A DNA stretch of 64,000 nucleotides from Cordylochernes scorpioides (GCA_030710605.1 CP092869.1:9322722-9386721); one strand, 5' to 3'. Counted from the stretch's first letter, positions 10,464 through 21,290 are shown. Numbers and translations are program-made. The notes: generated from the sequence alone by a model not told the origin.

Positions 10464-11768
10464 CAGGGTCCATTATGAAAGTAATGAGCATTTACTGGCA
10501 AAATACATTTATTGATCGTAATTTGTGCGAATGTTCAATTTTCTTCAAAATACATTCCTCCTGCACCAATACACTTGCGGAGACGCGTTTGCCACGCCTG
10601 AAAGGCACCCTGAAACTCCTCGACAGGAATGCTTCTCAAGAACGTTGTAACATGGTGTTGGATGTTTTCCACGGTTTCCCAATGTTTTCCTTTCATCTCT
10701 CTCTTGAGTCGCGGAAACAAAAAGAAGTCACATGGAGCTAAGTCGGGAATGTAAGGGGGGTGAGAGATCACCGGGGTGTTGCTCCGGGCCAGGAAGTTGG
10801 TAATGATGAAGGCTGTGTGACTGGTGGCATTGACATGGTGGAGCTTGACCGTGTCTTTAATGTCAGTCCTCACGCGTGCGATCCGGCGTTTCAATCTCCT
10901 GAGCACCTCCAGGTAAAAGGCTAAGTTTACAGTTTGTCCCTGCGGTACAAACTCACAATGGACTATTCCTCGGATGTCAAAGAAGACAATGATCATCGTT
11001 TTGATGCGCGACTTGCTCATTCGCGCTTTCTTGGGGCGTGGGGATGATTTTGTGTGCCATGCACATTTCTGCCTTTTCGACTCTGGGTCGTATTCAAACA
11101 TCCAGGATTCGTCTCCGGTTACTACAGAGTTCAGAAAGCCTGGTTCATTTTGAATCAAATCCAACAATTCTTGACAGCACAAAACTCTAAGTTCTTTCTG
11201 GTCTTGCGTCAACACTTTCGGCACAAGCTTCGCACAGACCTTAGGCATTTGCAGATCCTCGGTCACTATCCTATTTACCACAAATGTGGACATGTGTAAT
11301 GTGTCAGCAATTTTCTGGATGCTTAATCGACGGTCGGTACGCAAAACTTTGAGCACACGATCCACGTTCTCGTCAGTTCTGGCCGTTGTTGGGCGTCCTG
11401 AATGGGGTTCGTCGGCGACCTCCTCCCGGCCCTCCTTGAACGCCTTGTGCCACTTCCCAGACTGTGATCTTGAAATGCAATCGTCCTTGAAGGCTTTTTG
11501 CAGCATCTGGAATGTTTTCTCCAAGCCTCACGCAAAACCTTATGGCGTATCGTTGTTCAAGCGAACGCTCCATCGCGCTATTTTACAAAAGTTGAAAACA
11601 CACTTTAAGCGGAGTCATGTATCTCCCCTCACACTGCTCGAACTCAACTGACGACCGGATGGATTGAAAGGGCATATCCCTCCACCACATTTCCCACGGT
11701 TTTACCGTGCTGCTATCTATCGTTGCGTCACAATAACATTATGCTCATTACTTTTATAATGGACCCTG
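10464..11768 (-). mobile_element. mariner element (1305 bp), present only in segment A
   Basis: The terminal inverted repeats are CAGGGTCCATTATGAAAGTA on the left and its near-perfect complement on the right (about 28 bp, one mismatch), flanked by TA at 10462-10463 and 11769-11770. Segment B has an uninterrupted TA site at about 47007. The length is normal for a mariner. Confidence 0.9.
10535..11573 (-). pseudogene. mariner transposase, frameshifted, catalytic Asp lost
   Basis: The expected start MERSLEQRYAIRFCVRLGE at 11573 is in one frame. After about 17 codons a frameshift near 11,520 moves the rest into the frame that runs unbroken to 10535. The paired HTH region, GDESWMFEYDPESKRQ (first catalytic Asp) and PPYIPDLAPCDFFLFPRLK (third Asp) are intact. 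The second motif, HHDNA in active mariners, reads HHVNA: Asp to Val in the DD34D triad. Such an enzyme would bind ends at best but not cut. The copy looks young otherwise and could have been moved by a transposase from another copy. Confidence 0.85.
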
Positions 11769-11829
11769 TATTTCGTTTAGCGATGAATATAGAGTTCGTT
11801 ATACGACTCTGTCGTTAATCTTGAAGAAG

Positions 11830-11965
11830 ATATAGTAGTGTAGTTGTTGTTTCTTATCCCCTTATGTAAAGATTACACAATTTCCATGAGTTCATGCTTC
11901 TCGAGCTGTTTTATGATAAGCAGCGGTCTCTCCCAAAGGTTCTGTTTAGTACATCTAATACAAGC
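11830..11965 (-). repeat. LINE 3' tail, minus strand
   Basis: Reverse complement of the same LINE end seen at 78-190: LIIKQL-encoding sequence, then a GTGTAATCTTTACAT hairpin region and GGGATAAGAAACAACAAC. Shared with segment B (47090-47222). Confidence 0.65.
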
Positions 11966-12226
11966 CAAAGGCTTGTACCGGGCAAGGCAATGCCAGGCTA
12001 CCCTGGACATATTTATCCGTTCGTAAATATTATATAGAGTAATTTATAATACAATATAATGCGGCTTACGATTGTAGAACGACATTTGAAAATTATTCCG
12101 CATGTGTTTCTTTTGAACGAAAAATCGAAATTTATTTAAAGAATAAATAACGATTATTTATAACCTTAGGGATGAAGTATGAACGGATGAATTGTGAAGA
12201 GTAATAATAAGCAGAAAAATAAATGT

Positions 12227-12300
12227 GTCCAGGGATGGGAATCGAACCCACAGTGTTCCGCTTATCGGGCAGATGCCATGTCCACTAGGCTACCCTGGAC
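12227..12300 (-). repeat. tRNA-like SINE head (family 2), segment A only
   Basis: The minus strand starts GTCCAGGG and ends CCCTGGAC (8-bp acceptor-like stem), with an A-box-like TAGCCTAGTGG and a B box GGGTTCGATTCCC. The anticodon-like loop CCGATAA lacks U33 and the T arm to acceptor spacing has an extra base, so it is a tRNA-derived repeat, not a tRNA gene. Adjacent body sequence recurs around the copies at 33175 and 52031. Confidence 0.6.
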
Positions 12301-12469
12301 ATATTTTTCCGTTCGTAAATATTATATGAGGTAATATACATATAATACATATAATATATACATATATAATACAATATAATGATTGTAAATCTCGTATATA
12401 GCTCGTTTAACGAATAATATAGGCGTCGTTAAACGATTCTGTCGTTAAGCTTGTAGAAGATATAGTACT

Positions 12470-12655
12470 ATTGTAGTTTCTTATTCCCTTGTGTAAAGAT
12501 TACACGAATTCCATTAGTGCATGCTTCTGAGCTGTTTTATGATAAGCAGGGGCCTCTCCCAAAAGTCCTGTTCAGTCCATCTAATACAAGCCAAAATATG
12601 TTCTGGAGCTGCAGGTGCCAAGCTACATTTTGAGCAAGTGGGATAGATTTTGTTA
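12470..12655 (-). pseudogene. LINE ORF2 C-terminus, minus strand
   Basis: Reads KIYPTCSKCSLAPAAPEHIL in the minus frame and then the LIIKQL tail, the same family as 1-177, here with the CxxC intact. It ends in the AAGAAAC tail towards 12,475. Confidence 0.65.
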
Positions 12656-12656
12656 T

Positions 12657-12896
12657 TATACAAGGTTATTCCAAAAGTTCGTAAACATATTATGACTTAT
12701 ATTTTGCAAGTGTTTGCGAAATTTTGGGACAACCTTAGTAATATTGGTAACCTTGGTAAAATTATAACAGAACCATAATAGAAGAATGATTTAATCTCTG
12801 ATGTTCTATATCAAGGATTGCCAATCCGCTGGTGGGTCAAGTTTCAGAATTACAAGGTTGTCCCAAAAGTTCGTAAACACTTGCAAAATATAAATC
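12657..12896. repeat. mariner-type MITE fragments
   Basis: ACAAGGTTATTCCAAAAGTT at 12659 and its inverted counterpart ending near 12737 form a short hairpin. A further half copy (ACAAGGTTGTCCCAAAAGTT) lies at 12852. No coding capacity. Confidence 0.45.
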
Positions 12897-12901
12897 ATAA
12901 T

Positions 12902-13057
12902 ATTCGAAACTATTATAGACGCGTATGATTCTTTTAAAAATTAAACAATTTATACTGTCCTTACTGCAATGGAAAAATTAATACTTCCATTGCAGTAAGG
13001 GCAGTAGAAATTGTTTAAAATGTAAAAGAATTATACGCGTCTATAATAGTTTCGAAT
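12902..13057. repeat. palindromic MITE, about 156 bp
   Basis: Long inverted arms: ATTCGAAACTATTATAGACG on the left against CGTCTATAATAGTTTCGAAT on the right, nearly complementary to the centre. A counterpart lies at 48382-48518, with half copies elsewhere. It can form an almost perfect hairpin. Confidence 0.75.
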
Positions 13058-13489
13058 TTTCATAACATTTCAATATATGTTTTTCAAAAAAATGTTTCCA
13101 GAGAACTTTTTCTATTGTTTTTTAATATGTGTAGAACTAATTGCTGGAATTTGTTATCGGCGTATTTTTATATATTCAACCTGTATAAATAAAAGGAAAT
13201 CTCGTAGAGAAATTTCCTCTTGAACGCGACAAATTTGGTAATACCTTCCAATTAAAGATTGATTCACTGTGTGACTCTGTAACACCAAGAATTGATGGGA
13301 AGAAAAAAACATGAAAATTTCAGGGTGAAGTTAGCTCATCAGGATAAATTATGCAAATCACGCAGCAATCCCGCGCACGTTAATTGTGATACAAGAGAAA
13401 GAACTTGCACAAATTTGTTAATATTCGCATCTCTCTGTCTGGAAGAAATAGTATTTTTTTGTTTTTTGGCTCAGAGAAAAGGTTTAGTA

Positions 13490-14225
13490 TCAGAGAATGT
13501 CAGGCCGCCTCCAGCCGAGGTAGTTCCAGCAAACAGACGATTTCACGAGAGATGATTGGACTCAGAAGTTGGTCCATATGTCAAATCTCTACGGACAAAC
13601 ACGCTTCCACCGTGCACCGGCTATGGCGAAGATGGTTGTAACAAGGAAATGTGGCACAGATTGAGGGGTGCGGTCAGAGTGACGTCAGCGCACGAGGACC
13701 GACGTATCTTCCGGATGGTGTTGGCGGCCTCACAGTCCACTTCTGTCGCAATCTTTCAGTATGTTCAGAACATTCAAGATTCTCTCATATCGACCAGAAC
13801 CATTATGTACAGATTGGTGATCGGCGGCTCTCATGGCGCCCGTAAGAAGACTGCCATTGACCCAACAACACAGACATCTCCGTTTGAAATATAGTCGGGA
13901 TAGAGCCAATGGACATCTGAATGGTACAGTGTAGTTTTCTCAGATAAATATAGATTCTGTTCTAGCAATGACAGTCACTGAGTAAAAGATTGGTGAGGTC
14001 TTGGTGACAAGTCCAATTTGACCTCGTCTCTGGAACGTTGCCCTTCACGACCGTCACCTATGGTAGCAGATTCGTATTGAGGACACTATGACGGCCCAAC
14101 GATATGTGAAACACCTGCTGCGTCCGGTGACGTTATCCTTCATTCATGGGTACCCAATGCCATGTTCCAACAGGATAACACACGACCTCACACAGCACGC
14201 ATCAGCTAACATGTCCTGTATGGAA
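13490..14225 (+). pseudogene. Tc1-like transposase remnant (segment A only)
   Basis: Pieces in several frames are in correct order. They are a helix-turn-helix region with TSAHEDRRIFRMVL, ISTRTIMYRLVIGG, then MTAQRYVKHLLRPV, and the catalytic FQQDNTRPHTAR at about 14165-14200. These match Tc1-family (DD34E) transposases. Several frameshifts and stops make it dead. Terminal repeats were not found. Segment B lacks the whole 13,395-20,790 stretch. Confidence 0.75.
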
Positions 14226-14239
14226 CCTCGATGCTTCCA

Positions 14240-14758
14240 TAGCCACATGGACTCGTAGAATTCGTGTAAAATTTATACAAAGGGATAAGGAACAACAACA
14301 ACAATTCAGGACCTTTGGAAGAGTCCGCTTCTTATAATCAAACAGCTCGAAGAGCATGGACTCATGGAATTCGTGTAATCTTCACACAAAGGGATAAGAA
14401 ACAACAACAGTTCAGGACCTTTGGTAGAGGCCGCTGCTTATCATCAAGCAGCTCGAGAAGCATGGACTCATGGAATTCGTGTAATCTTTACACGAGGAGA
14501 TAAGAAACAACAACAACAGTTCTACAGTTCAGGATTTTTGGGAGAGTCCGCTTCCTATCTTCAAAAGTTCGAGGAGCATGGACCTATGTGGATTTCGTGT
14601 AATCTTTGCACAAGGGGATAAGAAACAACAACAGTTCTACAGTTCAAGACCTTTGGTAGAGGCCGCTGCTTATCATAAAACAGCTCAAGGAGCTTAGACT
14701 CATGAATTTCGTGTAATATTTATACAAGGAGATAAGAAAGACAACAACAGCATTACAG
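14240..14758 (+). repeat. tandem array of LINE 3' ends
   Basis: Units starting at about 14305, 14411, 14529 and 14643 (106-118 bp), preceded by a partial unit. Each has CAGGACCTTTGG, the LIIKQL region, GAATTCGTGTAATCTTTACA and GGGATAAGAAACAACAACAG. They repeat the last codons and 3' UTR of the LINE at 1-177. Confidence 0.8.
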
Positions 14759-15121
14759 TTCAGCAGAAACCCTGAGCTAAATATCGTTTGAAAATTGCAA
14801 AAAATGACTAGAATACACCACAGTATTTGGTATATCTCATCACCAAGACTATATATAGTTACGATGCACTAGCGCGCCATCTGTTATCAAATTACAAAAC
14901 TATTTTAGAGGCGTAATATTCTTTTTTTAAATAAAACAATATAGTTATAATCTTGTTACCTTGTTGAATCTTTCTACCTTTGTTTTCTTCTTTTTCTTTC
15001 TTGGAAACCGTCTATACAAGTCGCAATGTTTTAGTAGAAAGGTTTTGTTGTTGTATTAGGGTATATAACACAACACATCCTTCAAACCTTTTTATAGAAT
15101 ATTTTATAGATTGATAAATAT

Positions 15122-15251
15122 TGTTTCTTAAATAAGAGACATTTTGGCCAGAAAAGGTTTTATTTCTCGACGTTTTGATAAAATATTTTATCCTTGTAAG
15201 GAAAAACTGGCAAGGCGCTATATTTTCTGGCCGAAGTGTCTCTTATTTAAG
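15122..15251. repeat. fold-back repeat, possibly PLE-derived
   Basis: Inverted arms (AAGAGACATTTTGGCCAGAA about 15134, against TTCTGGCCGAAGTGTCTCTT about 15223) enclose a perfect GATAAAATATTTTATC palindrome followed on the minus strand by AAAACGUC. It is similar in layout to the hammerhead repeats but lacks a recognisable CUGANGA. Confidence 0.4.
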
Positions 15252-15337
15252 AACTATGAATGCCGGCCAGGCAACCTCTATCTCAAAGATACCTATAATT
15301 ATTGAGGTATTCACAGTTCAATGTACGTCCTAAATAT

Positions 15338-15518
15338 TATCACTGAATAATTATTTTAAATATTCTGTGGTATATCATCATAAATATTTGCATAGTCATC
15401 ACCCCTTACCATTCTTGTATATTATTACTTGTAAATAAATTCTTAGCAATAGTTTGCATTTTATAAATAAATTATTTTTACTTAAACTTTTGTTATACTC
15501 GTTATCACTACCGTGACA
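15338..15518 (+). repeat. 5' LTR of gypsy element 1
   Basis: 181 bp, from TATCACTG to CCGTGACA. The ends form an imperfect TATCAC/GTGACA inverted repeat, with the canonical TG start mutated to TA in both LTRs, so the change predates this insertion. Confidence 0.9.
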
Positions 15519-15520
15519 AC

Positions 15521-15532
15521 TGGTGGAGAAGC
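15521..15532 (+). other. putative primer-binding site, gypsy element 1
   Basis: TGGTGGAGAAGC begins 2 nt after the 5' LTR. It starts with TGG, as expected for pairing to a tRNA CCA end. The second gypsy element has TGGTGGAGATGC at the same place. The tRNA species is not identified. Confidence 0.6.
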
Positions 15533-16765
15533 TGGAATATTCCCTCGCCGCCCAAGCCGTTAGAAGAACCCGAAGACTACAAGGACTAGAACCTCAAGAA
15601 AACATCGCTATGATCAAGCAACAGACACAGACAAAAATGGGTGAGTACCATTTTCAACCTTTTAGAAACCCTTCTATTTTTACTGGAGAACGCAACCAGA
15701 ATCCAGAAAAATGGTTGAAAGAATTCCATCGCGTCGCTCGCTACAACTGCTGGGATGATTCAATGTGCCTCGCAAATGTTTATTTTTTCCTCCAAGGAAC
15801 AGCGCACAGATGGTACGAAAATGTTGAAGAGAAAATTAATTCATGGGATATTTTTGTGAAAATGTTTTCTCAGAATTTCGGACATCATGTCACCCAAAAA
15901 GATCAACTCGCAGAAAACCTCAAAACTCGAGCTCAGGGGAAGGAGGAGACCAGTGATTCTTACATTCAAGATGTTCTCCATCTGTGCAGAGAAGTGAATC
16001 CGGCTATGATGGAAAATGAAATAGTTGCACACTTGACGAAAGGAATATCGGAGGAGATATATCAGTCAATCATCATTTTAGACATTGCAAGTATCGATGA
16101 GTTCATCAAATGGTGCCGAAAAATCGAGGCTTCAAATAAAAAACGTGTAAAAAAAACGTGTAGTATTCGACAGACTACCGAATGTTGCCGCCATCGATTC
16201 AGCAGACTCTGAATCAATGGAAGACTTAATCCGACGCATCGTGCGTGAAGAAGTTCATCGCGCACTAAATCCGGAGCCAACTACCCCTGAACCATCTTCT
16301 CTGAAAGAAATTATCCGAGAAGAGATTGAAAAAAACGTAGCTGCAATTTCGAAGCCTATTCAAAGGCCTCCGCCACGACAGTCGTACCCCAACCAAACAC
16401 GTACATTCAACCAGGTTCCACGACGTCAGTACCCTACCCAAACGCCCATATATAACCAGACGCCACCACAACGAAGAACGGATGAATGGAGGACGCATGA
16501 CAACATCCCAATATGTTTTAATTGCGGCCGCCCAGGCCATGTTAAGCGATATTGTAGAGAACGCCGACAATGGACGCAGAGACCCGAAGGACATGTACCA
16601 AGCACCCAAGAACCTCAAATGGGTAACCACCAAGCCATAAGAAGCCAAATCTACCGCAGACAATCGCCGTATCCAAACAGAGGAAGATCCCCAAGACGCC
16701 AGTCCATTTCCCCAGGCCGCCATACAAGCCAATCCCCACGCCGCTACAATCTAGAAAAAAACTAA
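15523..16765 (+). pseudogene. gag: gag of gypsy element 1 (one frameshift)
   Basis: Retrotransposon capsid-type protein. The frame is open from the primer site. The first ATG is at 15610, but the upstream in-frame RRTRRLQG has a clear counterpart in gypsy element 2, so initiation may really be upstream. The capsid core is visible (NPEKWLKEFHRVARYNCWDD ... FLQGTAHRWYENVEEKI). A frame change occurs in the A-rich run near 16150. The second part (16217 on) continues through a basic Pro-rich stretch to the zinc knuckle CFNCGRPGHVKRYC (CX2CX4HX4C), which binds RNA. It ends at TAA 16763-16765, directly after a slippery heptamer. It would package the element RNA in virus-like particles. Confidence 0.85.
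16756..16762 (+). promoter_or_regulatory. -1 ribosomal frameshift site, gypsy element 1
   Basis: A AAA AAC, in the gag reading frame as GAA AAA AAC TAA, immediately before the gag stop. The protease frame is -1 relative to gag and is open across this point. The same heptamer sits at the same position in element 2. Confidence 0.75.
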
Positions 16766-17568
16766 GCGTCGCGTCTTCTTTCGAGGGGGAAGCCGCGGGT
16801 GTGAAAAACCCTCCATCGTCGACAGCCGCTAAATTACAACAAAATTATGTCGAAATCATCATTGATGACATTGCATTTTCTGCTCTGGTCGATTCAGGTT
16901 CCTCTTTTTCAGTTATCTCTGATGGATTAAGACGACAATTAAAAATGACCATGTTCAAGGATAGCGGAATGACTCTGAAAGTTGCTGATGGCAAGAATGT
17001 TACATCGATCGGCCGATGCACAATCAGCTTGAGCATCAATGGATTGGAACAGCCGCTTGAGTTTATCGTCCTCCCTAATAGTAACCCAAGTATTATCCTC
17101 GGATGGGATTTCCTAGAGGCATCAAATGCCGTGATTGATTGTGGACGCGCCGAAATCAGATTGGAAGAGGCCAAAGATGTACTAAATTCACCAGCTTCCA
17201 TGGGAAAGGTTGTGGCTAGCAGAAGCGTCGTAATCCCAGCCGAATCTACCAAACTAATAAATGTTATGAGTGAAGAGCTTAATGGGCAAAATCAGGTACT
17301 TTTTGAACCTTCGAAAAAGGTATTAATAGGAAAAGGGTTAACACTTCCCTGTGCATTATTCAGGCTTTCCCATAATAAAGGAAAACTTTGGATCGTAAAT
17401 TCTAGCACCACAGCTCAAATAGTCCCTAAGGGAATGTGCCTAGGAAAAATTCAAAGGGTTGAAGAAAATAACTTGACGGCTATTTCAGAATGTTCTGAAT
17501 TTAATAAGGAGGCGAAAAATGCGAATCATGCCAGTCATGCTGATAAAAGTGACTTTAAATTTTTATAA
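16758..17568 (+). pseudogene. pol: protease region of pol, gypsy element 1
   Basis: The -1 frame is open from the slippery site. It has a retropepsin-type aspartic protease with ALVDSGSSFSVI (DSG catalytic triplet, near 16885-16920) and the second hydrophobic motif IILGWDFL. The protease would process gag-pol in the particle. The frame stops at TAA 17566-17568, and the same frame then continues into RT, so this is a single point stop separating protease from RT. Confidence 0.85.
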
Positions 17569-19185
17569 AATTTAATTAGTGATGATATATCAGAAGAGCA
17601 GCAGTCTCAAATCTTATCAATTTTAAAACGATATGATAAAATATTTGATAAAAATAATGAACCAGTAAAGCAAACTTCAGTAACCAAACATAAAATTGAA
17701 ACTGGAAACCATCAGCCTATTAAGCATAGACCATATCGAGTCTCCCCTACAGAACGTCAAGCAATCCAAACGGAAGTGGACAAAATGCTAGACGCCGGGA
17801 TTATACGTCATTCAGAAAGTCCATGGTCATCGCCGGTTATTTTAGTGAAGAAGAAGGATGGTAACTGGCGTTTCTGTGTGTATTACAGACGACTAAACAA
17901 AGTTACTAAAAAAGACGTTTACCCACTACCCCGAATCGATGATACACTTGACTCTCTGAAAGGAGCTAAATTTTATTCATCAATGGACCTTCGTTCAGGG
18001 TATTGGCAAATAGAAGTCGACGAAGCAGATAGAGAAAAAACTGCCTTTATTACCCCTGATGGACTCTACGAATTCCTAGTCATGCCCTTTGGCCTGTGCA
18101 ATGCCCCTGCAACATTCGAGCGCATGATGGACAAGATATTGAAAGGTCTGAAATGGACGATGGCCCTCTGTTATTTAGACGACATTGTGGTGTATTCCAA
18201 ATCGTTCAACGAACATTTACACCGGCTTGAAATCATACTACAATGTCTCGACAAAGCCGAGCTACGCCTCAACCCCAAAAAGTGCCTTTTCGGAACCAAA
18301 CGAATAAGAGTGTTTGGACACCTCGTCGATAGTAAAGGTATTTATCCCGATCCAGAAAAGATTGAAGCTATCGCCAAGTTTCCGACCCCAAAATCTATAA
18401 CAGATGTGAGAAGCTTCATTGGCCTATGTTCCTATTATCGTAGATTTATCGAAAATTTTGCTGAGAAAGCTGCTCCTTTACATGAAGTACTCAAAAAAGA
18501 TAATAAATTCATGTGGAACTCTGACCAACAGGATGCTTTTGATTCCTTGAAAAAAGCATTGATGTCTGAACCTGTTCTTGCCTATTTCGAAGAACAACTG
18601 CCAACCGAGCTCCATACTGACGCCAGCGGTTATGGAATTGGAGCTGTCCTCGTACAGATCAACGATGGGAAAGAGCGGCCAGTTGGTTATGCTTCAAGAA
18701 CTTTATCTAAGGCGGAGAAGAATTACTCAACAACGGAAAGAGAATGCTTGGCCGCAATATGGGCCATCAACAAATTTCGACCGTACCTTTTTGGTCGTGA
18801 GTTTGTCATCGTCACTGACCACCACGCTCTTTGCTGGTTATCTAACCTGAAGGACCCGACAGGAAGACTAGCAAGATGGACTTTAAAACTCCAAGAATAC
18901 AATGTAACGGTTGTTTATAAAAGTGGACGCAAACACCAAGATGCCGACTGTCTTTCTCGAAATCCTCTCCAACTTGAATCGGAAGAAGCATACAATGATG
19001 AAGATGATGATATACCCTCAATAACTGCTCTGACGTGCTTCGAGGCTGAACAAAGAAAAGATCCTAAAATTAGTAAATTGATAGAGGAAACAGAAAGATT
19101 TGGTGCCGAATCGAAAGGTTATGAAATGTTAAAAGGAACATTATACAAAAGAATTTCGACCCCCTGGGAAACCAACACCTTTTAG
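17569..19185 (+). pseudogene. pol: reverse transcriptase and RNase H of gypsy element 1
   Basis: Same frame as the protease after the stop. RT motifs in order: SPWSSPVILVKKKDGNWRF, SSMDLRSGYWQI (first catalytic Asp), VMPFGLCNAPATFERMMD, CYLDDIVVYS (YLDD active site). RNase H follows with LHTDASGYGIGAVL, TERECLAAIWAI and HQDADCLSR. The usual FCVDYR reads FCVYYR. The frame terminates at 19183-19185 after slipping out of frame near 19157, so the integrase is not fused. It copies the RNA genome into cDNA inside the particle. Confidence 0.9.
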
Positions 19186-20294
19186 TTATTCCCAAGCACT
19201 TACGCTTAGAACTACTGAAAAGTTTACATGACGCTCCCACAGCAGGTCATCTTGGATTTTCGAAGACATATGAGAGAGTTAAAAACAAATATTTCTGGCC
19301 AGGACTTCTCCGGGACATACGGAAGTATGTCGCTCATTGTAAAGAGTGCCAAAGAAAGAAACAATCAACTCAAAAGCCACCCGGACTACTTAAAGCCATA
19401 CCTCCTGCAACCTCCCCTTTTCAAAGAGTTGGAATGGACCTCCTTGGAAAATTTCCCAAGTCTGATACTGGTAATAAATGGATCATAGTCTGTACTGACT
19501 ATCTTACTCGATTTGTCGTTACTAAAGCCTTACCCACAGGGGAAGCAAAGGAAGCAGCCAAGTTCTTAATGGAAGATGTTGTTCTCAAGCACGGAGCCCC
19601 CAGAGAAATCATCACGGACCGAGGACGAGTATTCCAATCCAAGTTGATTGCGGAACTCACCAATCAATGCTCGTCGATACATCGGTTCACGACAGCGTAT
19701 CATCCCCAGACGAATGGACTGACGGAGAGGTTAAACAAAACCTTAGCCAACATGATCGCTATGTATGCAAGTGTTGAACACAAGAACTGGGACGTAATCC
19801 TGCCCTACGTCACGTTCGCCTACAACACCGCAAAACAAGATACGACAGGTTTTACCCCTTTTAAACTGATTCATGGACGCGAAGTCGAAACAACTGTAGA
19901 CACTCTTTTCCCAAATCCGCATGAAGATCTCCAAGAGGATTACAGTCAGAAGATTGCCTCACGAGTCGAAGAGACTAGGCAGCTAGCAAGATTAGAAACC
20001 TTGAAAGCCCAAGAAAAGGACAAGGCTAGATATGACTCAAAGCACGAGGCAATGGATTACAACGTTGGTGACCTGGTATGGATTTTCATCCCGATAAGAA
20101 AGGTGGGACTCTCAGAAAAACTAATGAAAAGGTACTTCGGGCCATACAGGGTTACTCGGAAACTCTCTGACGTGACCTTCGAAGTTGAACCTGTGGACCA
20201 ACCAACCAGGAGACGCCAAACAAGAGACCTGGTCCATGTACTGAGAATGAAACCCTACCATGACCCTGAGGACCAAGCTGATCTGTTCAAGTGA
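19158..20294 (+). pseudogene. pol: integrase of gypsy element 1
   Basis: Frame 0 relative to the RT frame. It contains the zinc-binding HHCC domain (SLHDAPTAGHLGF ... CKECQ), the DDE core (CTDYLTRFVV, ITDRGRVFQS, and the Glu in TNGLTERLNK) and a C-terminal GPY/F-type motif RYFGPYRVTRKL. It ends at TGA 20292-20294. It inserts cDNA into the genome. It was separated from RT by a one-base shift near 19157; the rest is undamaged. Confidence 0.9.
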
Positions 20295-20320
20295 TAATTA
20301 CAGCGGGACGCTGTTCATCT

Positions 20321-20333
20321 AGGAAGGGGGCAA
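20321..20333 (+). other. polypurine tract, gypsy element 1
   Basis: AGGAAGGGGGCAA directly precedes the 3' LTR and would prime plus-strand synthesis. Confidence 0.8.
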
Positions 20334-20514
20334 TATCACTGAATAATTATTTTAAATATTCTGTGGTATATCATCATAAATATTTGCATAGTCATCACCC
20401 CTTACCATTCTTGTATATTATTACTTGTAAATAAATTCTTAGCAATAGTTTGCATTTTATAAATAAATTATTTTTACTTAAACTTTTGTTATACTCGTTA
20501 TCACTACCGTGACA
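20334..20514 (+). repeat. 3' LTR of gypsy element 1
   Basis: 181 bp, read as identical to the 5' LTR. Followed by the ATAT target duplicate. Confidence 0.9.
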
Positions 20515-20793
20515 ATATTAATATATAATAACTAAATAATATTAAAACAAAAATCAGATTACCAACTTGAAGAAGGCCCTTAGAAGAGCTTGGAGTTTGA
20601 AAGTCTGCACCAAGTACTCGTTTCACTTGTTTTATGAATTTTTAGCTTCCGTTTCTCTCACAGACTGGTAAATGGTGCAGCATACCTAGCATAGTCTTAT
20701 GGCATACCAGTACCGCGGTACAGCGGTTATGGGGCGCTTACCTAGTTGTTATATAAATGAGGTATTCTTTTTTTTTTCTTATTCCTAGTATAC

Positions 20794-21110
20794 GTGGTAC
20801 AGGCCATGGCTGGTAGAAGTTGGCGACTGCTTTTACTGTAAGTACACCACATGTCTACACATGTGAAAAGCAGTTCGACTTTTGTACTTACAAATGTGTC
20901 AGAGTCCTGTTTGGTTACTTATACTCGCTGGTGGGGTTGGACTTTTGTAAGAATCGGGGGACCATTGGAGAATTTTCTTTTTAAATCAGAAAAAAAGTGC
21001 CCAATGCGGGAATCGAACCCGTATTCTTCGTAGATCACGAAATACGTGGTGTCGCTGGAGACCCGCTGGTGATTCTCCACCAAACTGGGCAGCGGTGGTA
21101 GAGGCGCCAT
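20794..21110 (-). repeat. SINE family 1 body with a second tRNA-like head
   Basis: The minus-strand body (CATGTGTAGACATGTGG-type sequence, CCCCCGATTCTTAC) matches the SINE at 47304-47607. Instead of the normal head, 21000-21097 minus is a ~95-nt tRNA-like sequence, TGCCCAG...TTGGGCA, with B box GGGTTCGATTCCC. The ordinary head of the family follows at 21220-21290. This suggests a composite or nested SINE. Confidence 0.55.
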
Positions 21111-21219
21111 GTAAATTGTACATATTATCATGTATATATAATTATTTTTCTAAAATAGTGAAGACTGTGCACTTTGAATGTATTGACGAGATGTCAATAA
21201 AATTATTTTAATTGTCAAT

Positions 21220-21290
21220 TGTCGAACCCGGGTCATAGCGGTCGAAACACAACGGTTTAAATCATCCTTCCACCGACCCCCTATGAGGTA
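21220..21290 (-). repeat. SINE family 1 head (tRNA-like), segment A
   Basis: Minus strand GGGTCGGTGGAAGGATG ... GACCCGGGTTCGAC. Corresponds to 48953-49037 in segment B and lies about 20 bp from the donor of exon B. Confidence 0.55.

Larger units (their letters stand above)
15338..20514 (+). mobile_element. Ty3/gypsy LTR retrotransposon 1, recent but broken
   Basis: Two 181-bp LTRs that read as identical, a 4-bp target duplication ATAT (15334-15337 and 20515-20518), gag, protease, reverse transcriptase, RNase H and integrase in gypsy order, and a polypurine tract before the 3' LTR. The coding region has a gag frameshift, a stop between protease and RT, and a frameshift before integrase. Identical LTRs imply recent insertion. 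It is absent from segment B. No env-like gene. Confidence 0.95.

Noticed and set aside
15150-15200. Hammerhead ribozyme on the minus strand
   Set aside because: A good 16-nt stem palindrome and AAAACGUC are present, but there is no CUGANGA and GAAA is changed.
15338-20514. An endogenous retrovirus with an envelope gene
   Set aside because: No ORF or signal-peptide/membrane-type sequence lies between integrase and the 3' LTR in either gypsy element.
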